From the NCBI GenBank assembly GCA_019415645.1, contig DXYV01000006.1, positions 1 through 64,000 of the forward strand: a stretch of DNA of 64,000 bases, read 5' to 3'. Origin of the DNA: Clostridiales bacterium. Its GTDB lineage: Bacteria; Bacillota; Clostridia; Oscillospirales; Oscillospiraceae. Position numbers and translations under genes: made by a program. Numbering within the stretch: position 1 is the first letter of the stretch; the number at the start of each line of letters is the position of its first letter. Shown here piece by piece: positions 51,165 to 60,570 of the stretch. The notes under the pieces are model-generated. The model was not told the origin of the DNA. It did not search any database and saw only the letters and a list, made by a program, of their open reading frames with translations.

Positions 51165-51842
51165 ATGAGTGGAAAGAGTATCGCCATCGATGGACCATCT
51201 GGAGCAGGGAAATCCACCCTGGCCAAGCTGCTGGCAGAAGAGCTGGGCTATTTGTACGTAGATACGGGTGCAATCTATCGGACGGTGGGCTTGTATATCC
51301 AGCGCAGCGGTGTGGACCCGAAGGATGAGGCACAGGTAGCCGAGCGCTTGAATGAGATCCGGATTGAACTGAAGTACGGCGACGACGGACTGCAGCACAT
51401 GATTCTCAATGGGGAAGATGTGACCGGTGCGATTCGGGAGAACGAGGTGTCACGGTATGCTTCCTGTGTATCCGCCTTCCCGGAGGTCCGCGCTTTTCTG
51501 ATGGAGATGCAGCGGGACATGGCCCGGCGCTATGATGTCGTGATGGACGGTCGGGACATCGGAACGCAGGTCCTGCCGAACGCCACGGTAAAGCTGTTTC
51601 TCACCGCAGAGGCTTCGGACCGGGCGCGCCGCCGCTATGAGGAGCTTCAGGCGCGGGGGCAGGCAGTGGACTATCCGACGGTTCTGGCGGAGCTTCAGGA
51701 GCGGGATGAACAGGACTCCAACCGGGCGGCGGCTCCGCTGCGGCAGGCAGAGGACGCCATTCTGGTGGACACGACCGGAAATACGTTGGACAAGAGCTTC
51801 CATGTTCTGCTCCAGACGATCAAGGAGAAACTGGCGCAATGA
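51165..51842 (+). CDS. cmk: Cytidylate kinase
   Basis: 225 residues with P-loop DGPSGAGKST, VDTGAIYR and MDGRDIGT. Phosphorylates CMP and dCMP. AGGATAGGAG precedes the ATG. Conserved order cmk-plsC-ispH; overlaps plsC by ATGA. Confidence 0.97.
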   Translation: MSGKSIAIDGPSGAGKSTLAKLLAEELGYLYVDTGAIYRTVGLYIQRSGVDPKDEAQVAERLNEIRIELKYGDDGLQHMILNGEDVTGAIRENEVSRYASCVSAFPEVRAFLMEMQRDMARRYDVVMDGRDIGTQVLPNATVKLFLTAEASDRARRRYEELQARGQAVDYPTVLAELQERDEQDSNRAAAPLRQAEDAILVDTTGNTLDKSFHVLLQTIKEKLAQ

Positions 51843-52432
51843 ATAAACTATATGCAGTCCTGTATCCCATCGTCTGGTTCATCTTCAGCATCTTTCATCC
51901 GTGCAGGGTCATCGGCCGGGAGCGCCTACCGGAGGGCGGCGTCCTGCTGTGCGGAAATCACAGCGCCTTGTCCGATCCCCTCTATGTGGTGTGTGCGGTT
52001 GGACATAAGCCACAGCTTCGCATTATGGCAAAGGCGGAGTTGCTGCGCATTCCCATTCTTGGGTTTCTTCTGAAAAAAGCAGGGATTTTTGGCGTTGAAC
52101 GGGGAAAATCCGATGTGGGCGCCATCAAAGAGGCCATGAAAACCTTGAAGGCCGGCCAGCCGCTGCTGTTGTTTCCAGAAGGGACGCGTGTCCGGGATGG
52201 CGGCGAGGGAGAGGCGCATACCGGTGCGGCTATGCTGGCCACACGCACGGACGTTCCCATCTTGCCGGTCTACATTCCGACCAAAAAGAAGTGGTTCCGG
52301 CCCATTACCCTCGTGTTTGGCGAGCCCTATAAGCCCACCTACGAGGGGAAAAAGCCCACGCCGGAGGACTATCGGAGAATCGCCGAAGATCTGTTGGCGC
52401 GAATCTATGCGTTGAAGGAGCAGGCACAATGA
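51839..52432 (+). CDS. plsC: 1-acyl-glycerol-3-phosphate acyltransferase
   Basis: 197 residues with one N-terminal hydrophobic segment and the acyltransferase motifs NHSALSDP (HX4D), FGVERGK, FPEGTR and VPILPVYI. Makes phosphatidic acid from lysophosphatidic acid. Overlaps ispH-rpsA by ATGA. Confidence 0.95.
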   Translation: MNKLYAVLYPIVWFIFSIFHPCRVIGRERLPEGGVLLCGNHSALSDPLYVVCAVGHKPQLRIMAKAELLRIPILGFLLKKAGIFGVERGKSDVGAIKEAMKTLKAGQPLLLFPEGTRVRDGGEGEAHTGAAMLATRTDVPILPVYIPTKKKWFRPITLVFGEPYKPTYEGKKPTPEDYRRIAEDLLARIYALKEQAQ

Positions 52433-54426
52433 GGGTGATTCAGGCGAAGAGCGCCGGCTTCTGTTACGGGGTCCGGCGGGCGGTAGAGCTGGCAGAGAAA
52501 GCGGTGGAAGCCGGCCCGGTGGTCATGCTGGGCCCGATCATCCACAACGATCATGTGATTGCCGCCCTGCGGAACAAAGGGGCCGTCTGCGTGGAGAGCG
52601 TGGAGGAGGTGCCGGAGGGGGCGACGGTTCTCATCCGTTCCCACGGCGAGCCGCAATGGGTCTACGAGGCGCTGAAAGCCAAGAACGCGACGATTTTGGA
52701 CGCCACCTGTCCCAACGTATCCCAGATTCATAAAATCGTCGCCGAAGCGGAGGCCCGGGGGCGAATCCCGGTGATCGTGGGCACGCCGACCCACCCGGAG
52801 GTGACCGCCATTGCCGGCTGGTGCCGGAACAGCGTGGTGGTTTCCGACCCGGATTCTCTGGAGGAATGGCTGATTCAGCACCCCGAAATGCGGACAAAAC
52901 CGCTGACCTTTGTCTCCCAAACCACCTCGACCAGAGCGGTTTGGGAAAAATGCATGGAAAAAGCAAAAAAAGAGTGTACAAACTCCGAAATATTTGATAC
53001 AATATGTAGTGCTACTGCAAAACGGCAGTCTGAGGCACAGGCGCTTGCCCAGGACTGTGACGGGATCATCGTGATTGGCGATAGCAGAAGTTCCAACACA
53101 AAAAGGCTGACCCAGCTGTGTCAGGCGCTGTGTCCCTATGTGCTTCAGATCGAGAGCGCGGACGAGCTTGATTCAGCGGCGTTTGCCAAGTTCGGACGTG
53201 TTGGAATCACTGCCGGCGCGTCCACGCCGGGGTGGATCATTAAGGAGGTATTTGACAAAATGAGCGACGAAATCATGGAGATCGAGGAATCCTTTGCCGA
53301 CCTGCTGGAGAAATCGATCAAAACTTTGCATACAGGGGAGAAGGTCACCGGCGTTGTTGTGAACATCACGCCGACGGAGATTCAGGTCGATCTGGGCACT
53401 AAGCACGCGGGGTACATACCCATCAGCGAGCTGACCGACGACCCCACCGTGAAGGTGGAGGACCTGGTGAAGGTGGGCGACGAGATCGAGACCTATGTCA
53501 TGCGCGTCAATGACGTGGAGGGCGTGGTCACCCTGTCCAAGAAGCGCCTGGATACCGTTAAGAACTGGGAAGAGGTCGAGGCCGCCGTGGAGAACCACAC
53601 CACCATGGAGGGTGTGATCACCGAGGTCAACAAGGGCGGCATCGTGGCCAATGTGAAGGGCATTCGGGTGTTCATCCCCGCCTCCCAGAGTGGCCAGCCC
53701 CGCGGTGCTGACCTGTCTGAGATGGTCAAGCAGAAGGTTCAGCTGCGGATTACCGAGGTCAACCGCTCCCGCCGCCGTGTGGTGGGCTCGATCCGTGCGG
53801 TGCAGGCCGAGGAGCGCGCTGCCAAGGCGGCCGAGGTCTGGGCCAACATCGAGGTGGGCAAGAAGTACACCGGTACGGTGAAGTCCCTGACTTCCTACGG
53901 TGCCTTCGTGGATATCGGCGGCGTGGACGGCATGGTCCACATCTCCGAGCTGTCTTGGTCCCGCATCAAGAACCCCGCCGAGGTCGTCTCTGTGGGCGAT
54001 ACCGTGGAGGTCTATGTGATCTCCTTTGACCCTGAGAAGAAGAAGATCTCTCTGGGCATGAAGGACCGCACTCAGGAGCCCTGGACCAAGTTCATCGAGA
54101 CCTACCATGTGGGCGACGTGGCCCAGGTGAAGGTGGTCAAGCTGATGACCTTCGGCGCCTTTGCGGAGATCATCCCGGGCGTGGACGGCCTGATTCATAT
54201 CTCCCAGCTGGCAGACCATCGGGTGGACAAGGTCTCCGACGTGGTGAGCGAGGGCCAGATGGTGGATGTGAAGATCACCGCCATTGACCTGGAGAACAAG
54301 AAGGTCTCCCTGTCCATCCGCGCGCTGGCCGAGCAGGACGCGCCCGTGGAGGGAGAAGATGAGGTGGTCGCTTCCGCCGATGGCGAGTCGGTGGAGGTCG
54401 CCCCGGAGATGCAGACCGAGGAATAA
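52429..54426 (+). CDS. ispH-rpsA: Bifunctional IspH / ribosomal protein S1
   Basis: 665 residues. Residues 1-280 are IspH (HMBPP reductase, last MEP-pathway step) with cluster cysteines C12 (GFCYGV), C94 (DATCPNV) and C193 (TICSATAKR). Residues about 300-640 contain four S1 RNA-binding repeats. The fusion is known from Clostridia. An internal AAGGAGGT (53242-53249) stands ten bases before an in-frame ATG at 53260 (residue 278), exactly where a separate S1 protein would begin, so S1 alone could also be made. Codon use is clearly stronger in the S1 half. A strong terminator follows. Confidence 0.96.
   Translation: MRVIQAKSAGFCYGVRRAVELAEKAVEAGPVVMLGPIIHNDHVIAALRNKGAVCVESVEEVPEGATVLIRSHGEPQWVYEALKAKNATILDATCPNVSQIHKIVAEAEARGRIPVIVGTPTHPEVTAIAGWCRNSVVVSDPDSLEEWLIQHPEMRTKPLTFVSQTTSTRAVWEKCMEKAKKECTNSEIFDTICSATAKRQSEAQALAQDCDGIIVIGDSRSSNTKRLTQLCQALCPYVLQIESADELDSAAFAKFGRVGITAGASTPGWIIKEVFDKMSDEIMEIEESFADLLEKSIKTLHTGEKVTGVVVNITPTEIQVDLGTKHAGYIPISELTDDPTVKVEDLVKVGDEIETYVMRVNDVEGVVTLSKKRLDTVKNWEEVEAAVENHTTMEGVITEVNKGGIVANVKGIRVFIPASQSGQPRGADLSEMVKQKVQLRITEVNRSRRRVVGSIRAVQAEERAAKAAEVWANIEVGKKYTGTVKSLTSYGAFVDIGGVDGMVHISELSWSRIKNPAEVVSVGDTVEVYVISFDPEKKKISLGMKDRTQEPWTKFIETYHVGDVAQVKVVKLMTFGAFAEIIPGVDGLIHISQLADHRVDKVSDVVSEGQMVDVKITAIDLENKKVSLSIRALAEQDAPVEGEDEVVASADGESVEVAPEMQTEE
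53242..53262 (+). promoter_or_regulatory. Internal ribosome-binding site for free S1
   Basis: AAGGAGGTATTTGACAAAATG: a near-perfect site and an ATG ten bases later, in frame, at the boundary between the IspH and S1 parts. The encoded amino acids (KEVFDKM) also fit the IspH C-terminus, so the match could be coincidence. Confidence 0.45.
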
Positions 54427-54454
54427 AGCGGGAACGCCCTGATTTTGTGTATGC

Positions 54455-54500
54455 AAAACACTCCGTTTTCAACCGAAAACGGAGTGTTTTTTCCTTTTTA
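54455..54500 (+). terminator. Terminator of ispH-rpsA
   Basis: 16-bp perfect stem AAAACACTCCGTTTTC / GAAAACGGAGTGTTTT, loop AACC, followed by TTCCTTTTT. Confidence 0.92.
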
Positions 54501-54522
54501 CAGAAAGAAAACCGGAAATCCC

Positions 54523-54551
54523 TTGCAAAACCTTAGGTAAAGGGATATACT
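54523..54551 (+). promoter_or_regulatory. Promoter of the CarD-like gene
   Basis: TTGCAA (54523-54528), 17 bp, TATACT (54546-54551). Start at about 54558 supports the ATG at 54589 rather than the ATGs at 54565 and 54571. Confidence 0.75.
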
Positions 54552-54588
54552 AAAAAGGTAGAATATGCATATGAATCAGGAGGTGGGG

Positions 54589-55071
54589 ATGTTGTACCAG
54601 GTGGGGGATAAGATCGTCCATCCGATGCACGGAGCCGGAATCATTGATTCCATCGTTCAGAAAAAGCTGAATGGCGTGGTCCGGGATTACTATACGATGA
54701 AGCTGCCGGCCGGCGGCATGATGGTGCTGATCCCCATTGACCATGTGGAGGAGATCGGCGTGCGGCCGGTGGTGGACCCAAGTCAGGCGGACGCGCTGTT
54801 GGCGGCGCTGGATAAGATCGACGTGGATATGACACAGAACTGGAACCGCCGCTACCGGGAAAATATGATGCGGCTGAAAAGCGGCAACCTGCTGGAGGTG
54901 GCCCGGGTGGTCAAGGGGCTGATGCAGCGGGACGGAGAACGGGGGCTGTCCACCGGGGAGCGCAAAATGCTGCACAATGCAAAACAGATCTTGATTTCGG
55001 AACTGGTCCTGTCCCAAAATGCAAGCTACGAGGACATGGAGGCCAGAGTCAATAAGGCGTTGGCCCAGTAA
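54589..55071 (+). CDS. CarD/CdnL-type RNA polymerase-binding regulator
   Basis: 160 residues: an N-terminal RNA-polymerase-interacting Tudor-like domain (YQVGDKIVHPMHGAG) and a helical C-terminal domain (about 70-155; ARVVKGLMQRD, GERKMLHNAKQIL). CarD-type proteins stabilise open promoter complexes, often at rRNA promoters. Start: ATG at 54589 five bases after AGGAGG. The arrangement before ispD-ispF is common in Clostridia. Confidence 0.92.
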   Translation: MLYQVGDKIVHPMHGAGIIDSIVQKKLNGVVRDYYTMKLPAGGMMVLIPIDHVEEIGVRPVVDPSQADALLAALDKIDVDMTQNWNRRYRENMMRLKSGNLLEVARVVKGLMQRDGERGLSTGERKMLHNAKQILISELVLSQNASYEDMEARVNKALAQ

Positions 55072-55083
55072 GGCCAGACCGGA

Positions 55084-55109
55084 AAGGAGCCGGAGACGGC
55101 TCCTTTTTT
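55084..55109 (+). terminator. Terminator between the CarD-like gene and ispD
   Basis: AAGGAGCCG-GAGA-CGGCTCCTT followed by TTTTG, directly before the ispD ribosome-binding site. Confidence 0.8.
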
Positions 55110-55126
55110 GATAGGAGGCGTCGCAA

Positions 55127-55849
55127 ATGGCGTGGTTTCGGCGAACGAAAAAACCGGCAGAGCCGCGGTGCGGCGCGGTCGTGGTGGCGGCGGGAAGCTC
55201 TACCCGCATGGGGGAGGATAAGATTCTGATTCCTTTGGAGGAGGAACCGGTCATCGTGCATACGGTCCGCGCGTTGGAGCTGGCACCGCAGATCACAGAG
55301 ATCGTGGTGGTGACCCGCCAGGACCTGATTGTTCCGGTGGCCCAGCTGTGCCAGGACTATGGATTTGAAAAGGTGCGCAAGGTAGTGGCCGGAGGCGCCA
55401 GCCGCCTGCACTCGGTGCGCATCGGAACGCTGGAGCTCTCCCGCGGCCTGGAGCTGATTGCCATTCATGACGGCGCGCGTCCGTTTGTGCCCCAGGATGT
55501 GATCGAACAGGTCATCCGCAAGGCGGGAGAATGCGGTGCTGCTGCGCCGGCAGTTCCCATCAACGATACCGTTAAGGAAGTGCGGGAGGGGCTGGTGGAG
55601 CGGACGGTGGACCGTACCATGCTGCGGGCGGTTCAGACGCCGCAGGTCTTTGACGCGGGCCTGATTCGCGCTGCTCTCCAAAAGGCCCTGGACGATGGGG
55701 CGGAGGTCACGGATGACTGCTCCGTCGTGGAACGGCTGGGGATGCGGGTGGCGCTGACCCCGGGTGATCCTTTTAATCTGAAGCTGACCACCCCGGAGGA
55801 CCTGATTCTGGCCCGGGGGATTTTGGAAGGGAGGAGTACGGCGCTGTGA
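55127..55849 (+). CDS. ispD: 2-C-methyl-D-erythritol 4-phosphate cytidylyltransferase
   Basis: 240 residues with the nucleotide-binding [17 protein letters not shown] and TTPEDL. Third step of the MEP isoprenoid pathway. GATAGGAGG precedes the ATG. GTGA overlap with ispF; ispH lies 2.7 kb upstream, so half of the pathway is in this window. Confidence 0.96.
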   Translation: MAWFRRTKKPAEPRCGAVVVAAGSSTRMGEDKILIPLEEEPVIVHTVRALELAPQITEIVVVTRQDLIVPVAQLCQDYGFEKVRKVVAGGASRLHSVRIGTLELSRGLELIAIHDGARPFVPQDVIEQVIRKAGECGAAAPAVPINDTVKEVREGLVERTVDRTMLRAVQTPQVFDAGLIRAALQKALDDGAEVTDDCSVVERLGMRVALTPGDPFNLKLTTPEDLILARGILEGRSTAL

Positions 55850-56331
55850 GAATCGGACACGGTTATGACGTACACCGGCTGGTGGAGGGCCGCCGCCTGA
55901 TTCTGGGCGGGGTAGAGGTCCCCCACCCCCTGGGACTGCTGGGGCATTCGGACGCGGATGTCCTGACCCATGCGGTGATGGACGCTCTCCTCGGCGCGGC
56001 GGGGTTGGGAGACATCGGCCAGATGTTTCCGGATACCGATCCGCAGTATGCAGGCGCGGACAGCATCCAGCTGCTGGTTCGGGTCCGGCAGCGGCTGGAC
56101 GAGGCCGGTTACCGGGTGGGGAATCTGGACGCCACCGTGCTGGCGCAAAAGCCTAAGCTCGCGCCCTATCTGCCGGATATGCGGGTACGGCTGGCACAGG
56201 CGTTGGAAATTTTGCCGGAACGCGTCAATGTAAAGGCCACGACCGAGGAACGGCTCGGCTTTACCGGACGGGAGGAGGGAATCGCGGCCCACTGCGTGGC
56301 CCTGCTCCTGGAACCTGAGGATTCACCTTGA
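55846..56331 (+). CDS. ispF: 2-C-methyl-D-erythritol 2,4-cyclodiphosphate synthase
   Basis: 161 residues with zinc ligands in GHGYDVHR (D8, H10) and [11 protein letters not shown] (H42), and [10 protein letters not shown] near the C-terminus. GTG start overlapping the ispD stop. Forms MEcPP from CDP-MEP. Confidence 0.96.
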   Translation: MRIGHGYDVHRLVEGRRLILGGVEVPHPLGLLGHSDADVLTHAVMDALLGAAGLGDIGQMFPDTDPQYAGADSIQLLVRVRQRLDEAGYRVGNLDATVLAQKPKLAPYLPDMRVRLAQALEILPERVNVKATTEERLGFTGREEGIAAHCVALLLEPEDSP

Positions 56332-56385
56332 TAGGGTCCAAACGCTCCTTTCAGACATACAATGGTTTGAGAGGAGCGTTTTGCT

Positions 56386-56640
56386 ATGGTCTATTATCTC
56401 ATTATATGCCGTTCGCTGACCTATGCCCAACGCACGGCGGCCGTGCTGGAGCGGGCTGGAATCACCGCGCACATCCTGCGCGCGCCGAAGAGTATCGACA
56501 GCGAAGGCTGCAGTCACGCGGTCAAGGTTTCCGAACGCAATCTATCCCTTGCGCTCACGCTGCTGACGCGGGAGGGTCTCAGTCCGAAGCGGGTCTATAT
56601 TGTTGCGGCAGACGGCACCTACAACGAGGTTTTCTTATGA
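56386..56640 (+). CDS. DUF3343 protein, putative Se/S carrier
   Basis: 84 residues, single DUF3343 domain with the conserved glycine-cysteine turn (SEGCSHAVKV, C42) and a second cysteine C8. DUF3343 proteins are small carriers proposed to accept sulfur or selenium from a neighbouring cysteine desulfurase. That enzyme follows with ATGA overlap. GAGAGGAG precedes the ATG. Confidence 0.85.
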   Translation: MVYYLIICRSLTYAQRTAAVLERAGITAHILRAPKSIDSEGCSHAVKVSERNLSLALTLLTREGLSPKRVYIVAADGTYNEVFL

Positions 56641-57773
56641 TTTACCTGGATAGTGCCGCCACCGCGATGCAGAAGCCGGATTCCGTTCGCCAAGCCATGT
56701 CCTTTGCCCTGACGCGTATGGCAAGCCCGGGACGCGGCGGCCACCGGCCGGCCATGCTGGCGGGCCAGACCGCCTTCCGCTGCCGCCAGGAGGCGGCGGA
56801 GCTGTTCCATCTGGAGAATCCGGAGCACGTGGTCTTTACCAGCAACGCCACCCACGGGCTGAACATCGCCATCAAGACGCTGGTGCGGCCCGGCGACACG
56901 GTGCTGATCTCAGGGTATGAGCACAATGCGGTCACCCGTCCGCTGGCCGCGATTCCGGAGGTGCGGGTCAAGGTGGCCGACGGGCCGCTGTTTGAGCCGG
57001 AACAGATGGTGGACGCCTTCCGCAGGATGATGACCCCGGAGGTCTCAACCGTGATCTGCACCCATGTGTCCAATGTATTCGGCTATATTCTGCCCGTGTA
57101 TCAGATCGCCGAGCTGTGCCGGCGGCGGGGAAAGCATCTGATTTTGGACGCTTCCCAGTCGGCGGGCTGTCTGCCGGTGTATCAGGACCTGCTGGAGGCG
57201 GACTTTATCGCAATGCCGGGCCACAAAGGGCTGTACGGCCCCCAGGGGACCGGACTGCTGCTGTGCGGCAGCGAGGCGGTGGAGCCGCTTGTGGAAGGCG
57301 GGACCGGCAGCCGATCCTTACAGCAGGAGATGCCGGAGTTTCTGCCCGACCGGCTGGAAGCGGGAACCCACAATGTGACCGGAATCGCGGGGCTTTTGGA
57401 GGGAATCCGATATGTTCGGCGCAGGGGAACGGAAACCATCCTGACCCACGAACAGGAGCTGATTTCCAAGGCGGCGAACGGCCTGCGCCGCTGGCCGGAA
57501 TTCCGGGTCTATGGAGCGGGGCGGCCCCAGTGGCAAAGCGGAGTCTGCTCCTTTGTTCCGGAAACCATGGACTGCGAAGCGCTGGGCGAACAGCTTGGGG
57601 AACAGGGGGTGGCAGTACGAGCCGGTCTGCACTGCGCGCCGCTGGCGCACCAAACGGCGGGTACGCTGAAGACCGGGACCATCCGTGTGAGCGTGTCGGC
57701 ATTCAACACCAGCCGGGAGATCGAGCTGTTTCTGCGCGTGACCCGGGCTATTTGGCACAGGCGAAAAAAATGA
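56637..57773 (+). CDS. Cysteine desulfurase family protein (class V aminotransferase)
   Basis: 378 residues, NifS/SufS-like PLP enzyme. PLP lysine K197 (MPGHKGLYG), the histidine pair in THGLNIA and YEHNAV, and the catalytic cysteine C333 in GLHCAPLAH. It lacks the SufS or IscS neighbours; the partner is DUF3343. This pair is a known selenium or sulfur trafficking module of anaerobes. The stop codon lies inside the following terminator stem. Confidence 0.9.
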   Translation: MIYLDSAATAMQKPDSVRQAMSFALTRMASPGRGGHRPAMLAGQTAFRCRQEAAELFHLENPEHVVFTSNATHGLNIAIKTLVRPGDTVLISGYEHNAVTRPLAAIPEVRVKVADGPLFEPEQMVDAFRRMMTPEVSTVICTHVSNVFGYILPVYQIAELCRRRGKHLILDASQSAGCLPVYQDLLEADFIAMPGHKGLYGPQGTGLLLCGSEAVEPLVEGGTGSRSLQQEMPEFLPDRLEAGTHNVTGIAGLLEGIRYVRRRGTETILTHEQELISKAANGLRRWPEFRVYGAGRPQWQSGVCSFVPETMDCEALGEQLGEQGVAVRAGLHCAPLAHQTAGTLKTGTIRVSVSAFNTSREIELFLRVTRAIWHRRKK

Positions 57774-57797
57774 CGGCTCTGGCCGTCATTTTTTTCG
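57764..57797 (+). terminator. Terminator of the desulfurase gene
   Basis: AAAAAAATGACGGC / GCCGTCATTTTTTT stem with loop TCTG; it starts within the last codons of the gene and ends in a T-run. Confidence 0.88.
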
Positions 57798-57977
57798 CCT
57801 TAACGGCATGAAAGTGGGATATGTACGGCCACCGGTATGGATCAACTTCATAGAATTTTAAGAAGTTTTCCCGTCGCTTCCCTTGCCATTTCCATGGCAA
57901 TACAGTATAATACCTAAGATAGGCAGGATGTAATCTGAGTCTGATTTAAGAACTTGGAGCAAACGGGAGAGACGGAC

Positions 57978-58868
57978 ATGATGGATCAGCTGTTGAACTT
58001 GCTTCAGACAATCGAACAAACCGTAAGGCTGATCGAGATCTGGGACGTCATTGACGTGGCCATCGTGGCTTACGTGATTTATCGGCTTCTGCTCTTTATT
58101 CGCCGCAGCCGGTCGGGGCAGGTGGCGAAGGCAGTCCTGATTCTCTTTTTTGCACTGGCAATCTCCTATGTGGTCCATCTGCGGGTCATCAACTATATCC
58201 TGACCCAGGCCATGCAGCTGGGGCTGATTGCGTTGCTGATCATTTTCCAGCCGGAGCTGCGCCGCTTCCTGGAGCGAATCGGAAGCGGAAAGCTGAAGGA
58301 GATGTTCACCTCAGATGTGAAGCAGGGGGAGGAGGAGAGCGCCATCCAGCAGACAGTGGAGGCCTATACCTCGTTGTCCCGGGATAAGGTCGGGGCGCTG
58401 ATGGTCTTTGAGCGAAAAACCCTGCTGGACGATGTGATCAAGACGGGGACCGCCTTGGACTGCGCGGTGAATGCGGAACTGCTGAAAAATCTATTTTGGA
58501 ATAAGGCGCCGCTCCATGACGGCGCCGTGATCGTGCGAGCCGGACGAATCGTGGGGGCCGGGTGTATGCTTCCGCTTTCCGGAAACGTGAACCTGAGCCG
58601 CGATTTGGGAATGCGGCACCGGGCGGGAATCGGCGTCAGCGAGAATTCCGACGCGGTGGTCGCCATTGTTTCGGAGGAGACCGGTTCCATTTCCGTGGCG
58701 ATCAACGGAATGCTGAAGCGGCATCTGTCCGCGGAGACGCTGGAACGCCTGCTGCGCAACGAATTGCTGGTCGAAGAGGAAAATGAATCCGGTCCTGCTG
58801 TGAAGCTGACCAGCCGATTTAAGAAAAAGGGAGACAAGACAGATGGGAAGAAAGATCCTGGACAGTAA
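57978..58868 (+). CDS. cdaA: Diadenylate cyclase CdaA
   Basis: 296 residues: three membrane helices (about 25-100) and a DisA_N catalytic domain with DGA (HDGAVIV) and RHR (RHRAGIG). Makes c-di-AMP, which controls potassium and osmolyte transport and wall homeostasis. Start: ATG at 57978 behind GGGAGAG. Overlaps cdaR by 26 bases. The usual third gene glmM does not follow. Confidence 0.95.
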   Translation: MMDQLLNLLQTIEQTVRLIEIWDVIDVAIVAYVIYRLLLFIRRSRSGQVAKAVLILFFALAISYVVHLRVINYILTQAMQLGLIALLIIFQPELRRFLERIGSGKLKEMFTSDVKQGEEESAIQQTVEAYTSLSRDKVGALMVFERKTLLDDVIKTGTALDCAVNAELLKNLFWNKAPLHDGAVIVRAGRIVGAGCMLPLSGNVNLSRDLGMRHRAGIGVSENSDAVVAIVSEETGSISVAINGMLKRHLSAETLERLLRNELLVEEENESGPAVKLTSRFKKKGDKTDGKKDPGQ

Positions 58869-60114
58869 AATCCTATATGTCATCTTGTCCATCTTTCTGG
58901 CGATTATCCTGTGGTTCTATGTCAGCATGGTCCAGGATGAGACGCAGAACAAGCCGATTGAGAATATTCCGGTTACATTTCTGGGGACGGATGTGCTCCA
59001 GGAGCGGGGACTCATGCTGACCGGCGAGACGCCCACGGTCAACCTCACGGTGAATGCGGCCCTGACGACTCTGCCCAGACTGAATGCCAATACCATTACG
59101 CTGACAATCGACGTATCGCAGCTCTCCGAGCCGGGGACCTACACGATGGGCTATGAGGTCGGTTATCCCAGCGGTGTGTCCAGCAGCCTGGTCACCATCG
59201 TGGAGCGGGACCCGATCAACGTGTCTTTTACGGTGGAGCGCTATGCCAGTGTTTCGGTGCCGGTGCGCGGTGTGCTGATTCAGAGCGGCGAAGGGCCTGC
59301 CATTGCGGATGGTTTCGTGGGCGGCGAATTTGAATTCAATCCCAGCACGATCACTGTCAGCGGACAGGCGGACCTGGTGGAGCAGGTGGAATATGCGTTG
59401 GTCACCCTCTCGGGTGAGAACCTCTCGGAATCGGTCGAGACGGCCATGACTTATCAGCTGATTGGCGCGGACAATCTCCCGCTGGAGAATCTGGACGTGG
59501 TCTGCTCACCCACCTCTGTCGATGTGACCTTCCCGATTTTGAAAGAGGTGGAGGTCCCGCTGGTGCCGGAGTTCATTGCCGGCGGCGGCGCGACGGAAGA
59601 AAACGTCACAAGCTGGAGCATTGAGCCTTCTACCGTGAGCATCCTGGGGAATCCGGGGGATCTGGAGTCGCTCCAGCAGTTGACGATCACGGTGGACTTG
59701 GCAAGGGTAAACGGAACCCAGACCTGGACCACCCCGATTCCGCTGGCGGACGGTCTGCAGATTCAGGGCGGCATCAGCGAAGCGACGGTTACTGTCACAG
59801 TGGAAGGGCTGAGTACCAAGACCTTTGAAATCGATCCGCGAGAAAAATTCACCATTATTGAGGAGACGATTCCAGAAGGATACACGGCGGAGATTCGGAC
59901 CCGGACCATGGCCGTGACCGTTCGTGGGACGGAGAGTGCGCTGGAGCTGGCCACGGAGAGCAATATCCGCGGGACAATTGATCTGAGCAACATCAATGTG
60001 GCCAGCGGACAATACACAGTGCCAGTCAATGTGCAGTTCGACGGCACAGGCGGCGCCGGCGTGCTGGGCGGCTCTACGGATTATCAAGTGGTAGTCCGGC
60101 TGACCAGAAATTAG
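58843..60114 (+). CDS. cdaR: CdaA regulatory protein CdaR (YbbR)
   Basis: 423 residues: one N-terminal membrane helix (about 9-28) and four extracytoplasmic YbbR repeats (about 35-420), each ending in a VxVxF-type strand. CdaR binds and modulates CdaA. The start lies inside cdaA. In Firmicutes it is normally followed by glmM, absent here. Confidence 0.92.
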   Translation: MGRKILDSKILYVILSIFLAIILWFYVSMVQDETQNKPIENIPVTFLGTDVLQERGLMLTGETPTVNLTVNAALTTLPRLNANTITLTIDVSQLSEPGTYTMGYEVGYPSGVSSSLVTIVERDPINVSFTVERYASVSVPVRGVLIQSGEGPAIADGFVGGEFEFNPSTITVSGQADLVEQVEYALVTLSGENLSESVETAMTYQLIGADNLPLENLDVVCSPTSVDVTFPILKEVEVPLVPEFIAGGGATEENVTSWSIEPSTVSILGNPGDLESLQQLTITVDLARVNGTQTWTTPIPLADGLQIQGGISEATVTVTVEGLSTKTFEIDPREKFTIIEETIPEGYTAEIRTRTMAVTVRGTESALELATESNIRGTIDLSNINVASGQYTVPVNVQFDGTGGAGVLGGSTDYQVVVRLTRN

Positions 60115-60138
60115 CAGATTAGCTGAAAGGAGGGGATT

Positions 60139-60561
60139 TTGGCCATGACACAGACAGCTACGGTTCGGAAGCTGATTGGAGACAAGGCGGAGATCGAAGT
60201 GCAGCGTATGTCCGCCTGTGCGCACAACTGCGCGGAGTGCGGCGGCGGATGCAGCGAACTGACCCGGACCGGACCGGTGATAGCCCTGGCGCAGAATCCC
60301 CTGGGGGCGCGGACGGGAGACCGGGTGCTGGTGGAATCCTCCTCCAAGCAGGTATTGGGATTTGCCGCGGTGGTCTACCTGCTGCCGATCGGGCTGTTTT
60401 TCCTGGGCTTTTTCCTGGCGGCCGCTTTGGGCGCCGGGCAGGGTCCGGCGGCTGCGGTAGGTGCGGTCTGTTTTCTCCTGTCTCTGGGTATGATGATCGT
60501 GGTGGACCGGCGCGCTCGAAAGAGAAGCCGGGATATGTTCACCATTGTCGGTATTTTGTGA
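60139..60561 (+). CDS. RseC/MucC-like SoxR-reducing-system protein
   Basis: 140 residues: an N-terminal domain with four cysteines in CAHNCAECGGGC, then two membrane helices (about 75-95 and 102-122). RseC-like proteins belong to the SoxR-reducing or Rnf electron-transfer context; the cysteines may hold an Fe-S cluster. No rnf genes are adjacent. Start: TTG at 60139, five bases after AAGGAGG; ATG at 60145 is possible. Confidence 0.85.
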   Translation: MAMTQTATVRKLIGDKAEIEVQRMSACAHNCAECGGGCSELTRTGPVIALAQNPLGARTGDRVLVESSSKQVLGFAAVVYLLPIGLFFLGFFLAAALGAGQGPAAAVGAVCFLLSLGMMIVVDRRARKRSRDMFTIVGIL

Positions 60562-60570
60562 GCGCCAACC

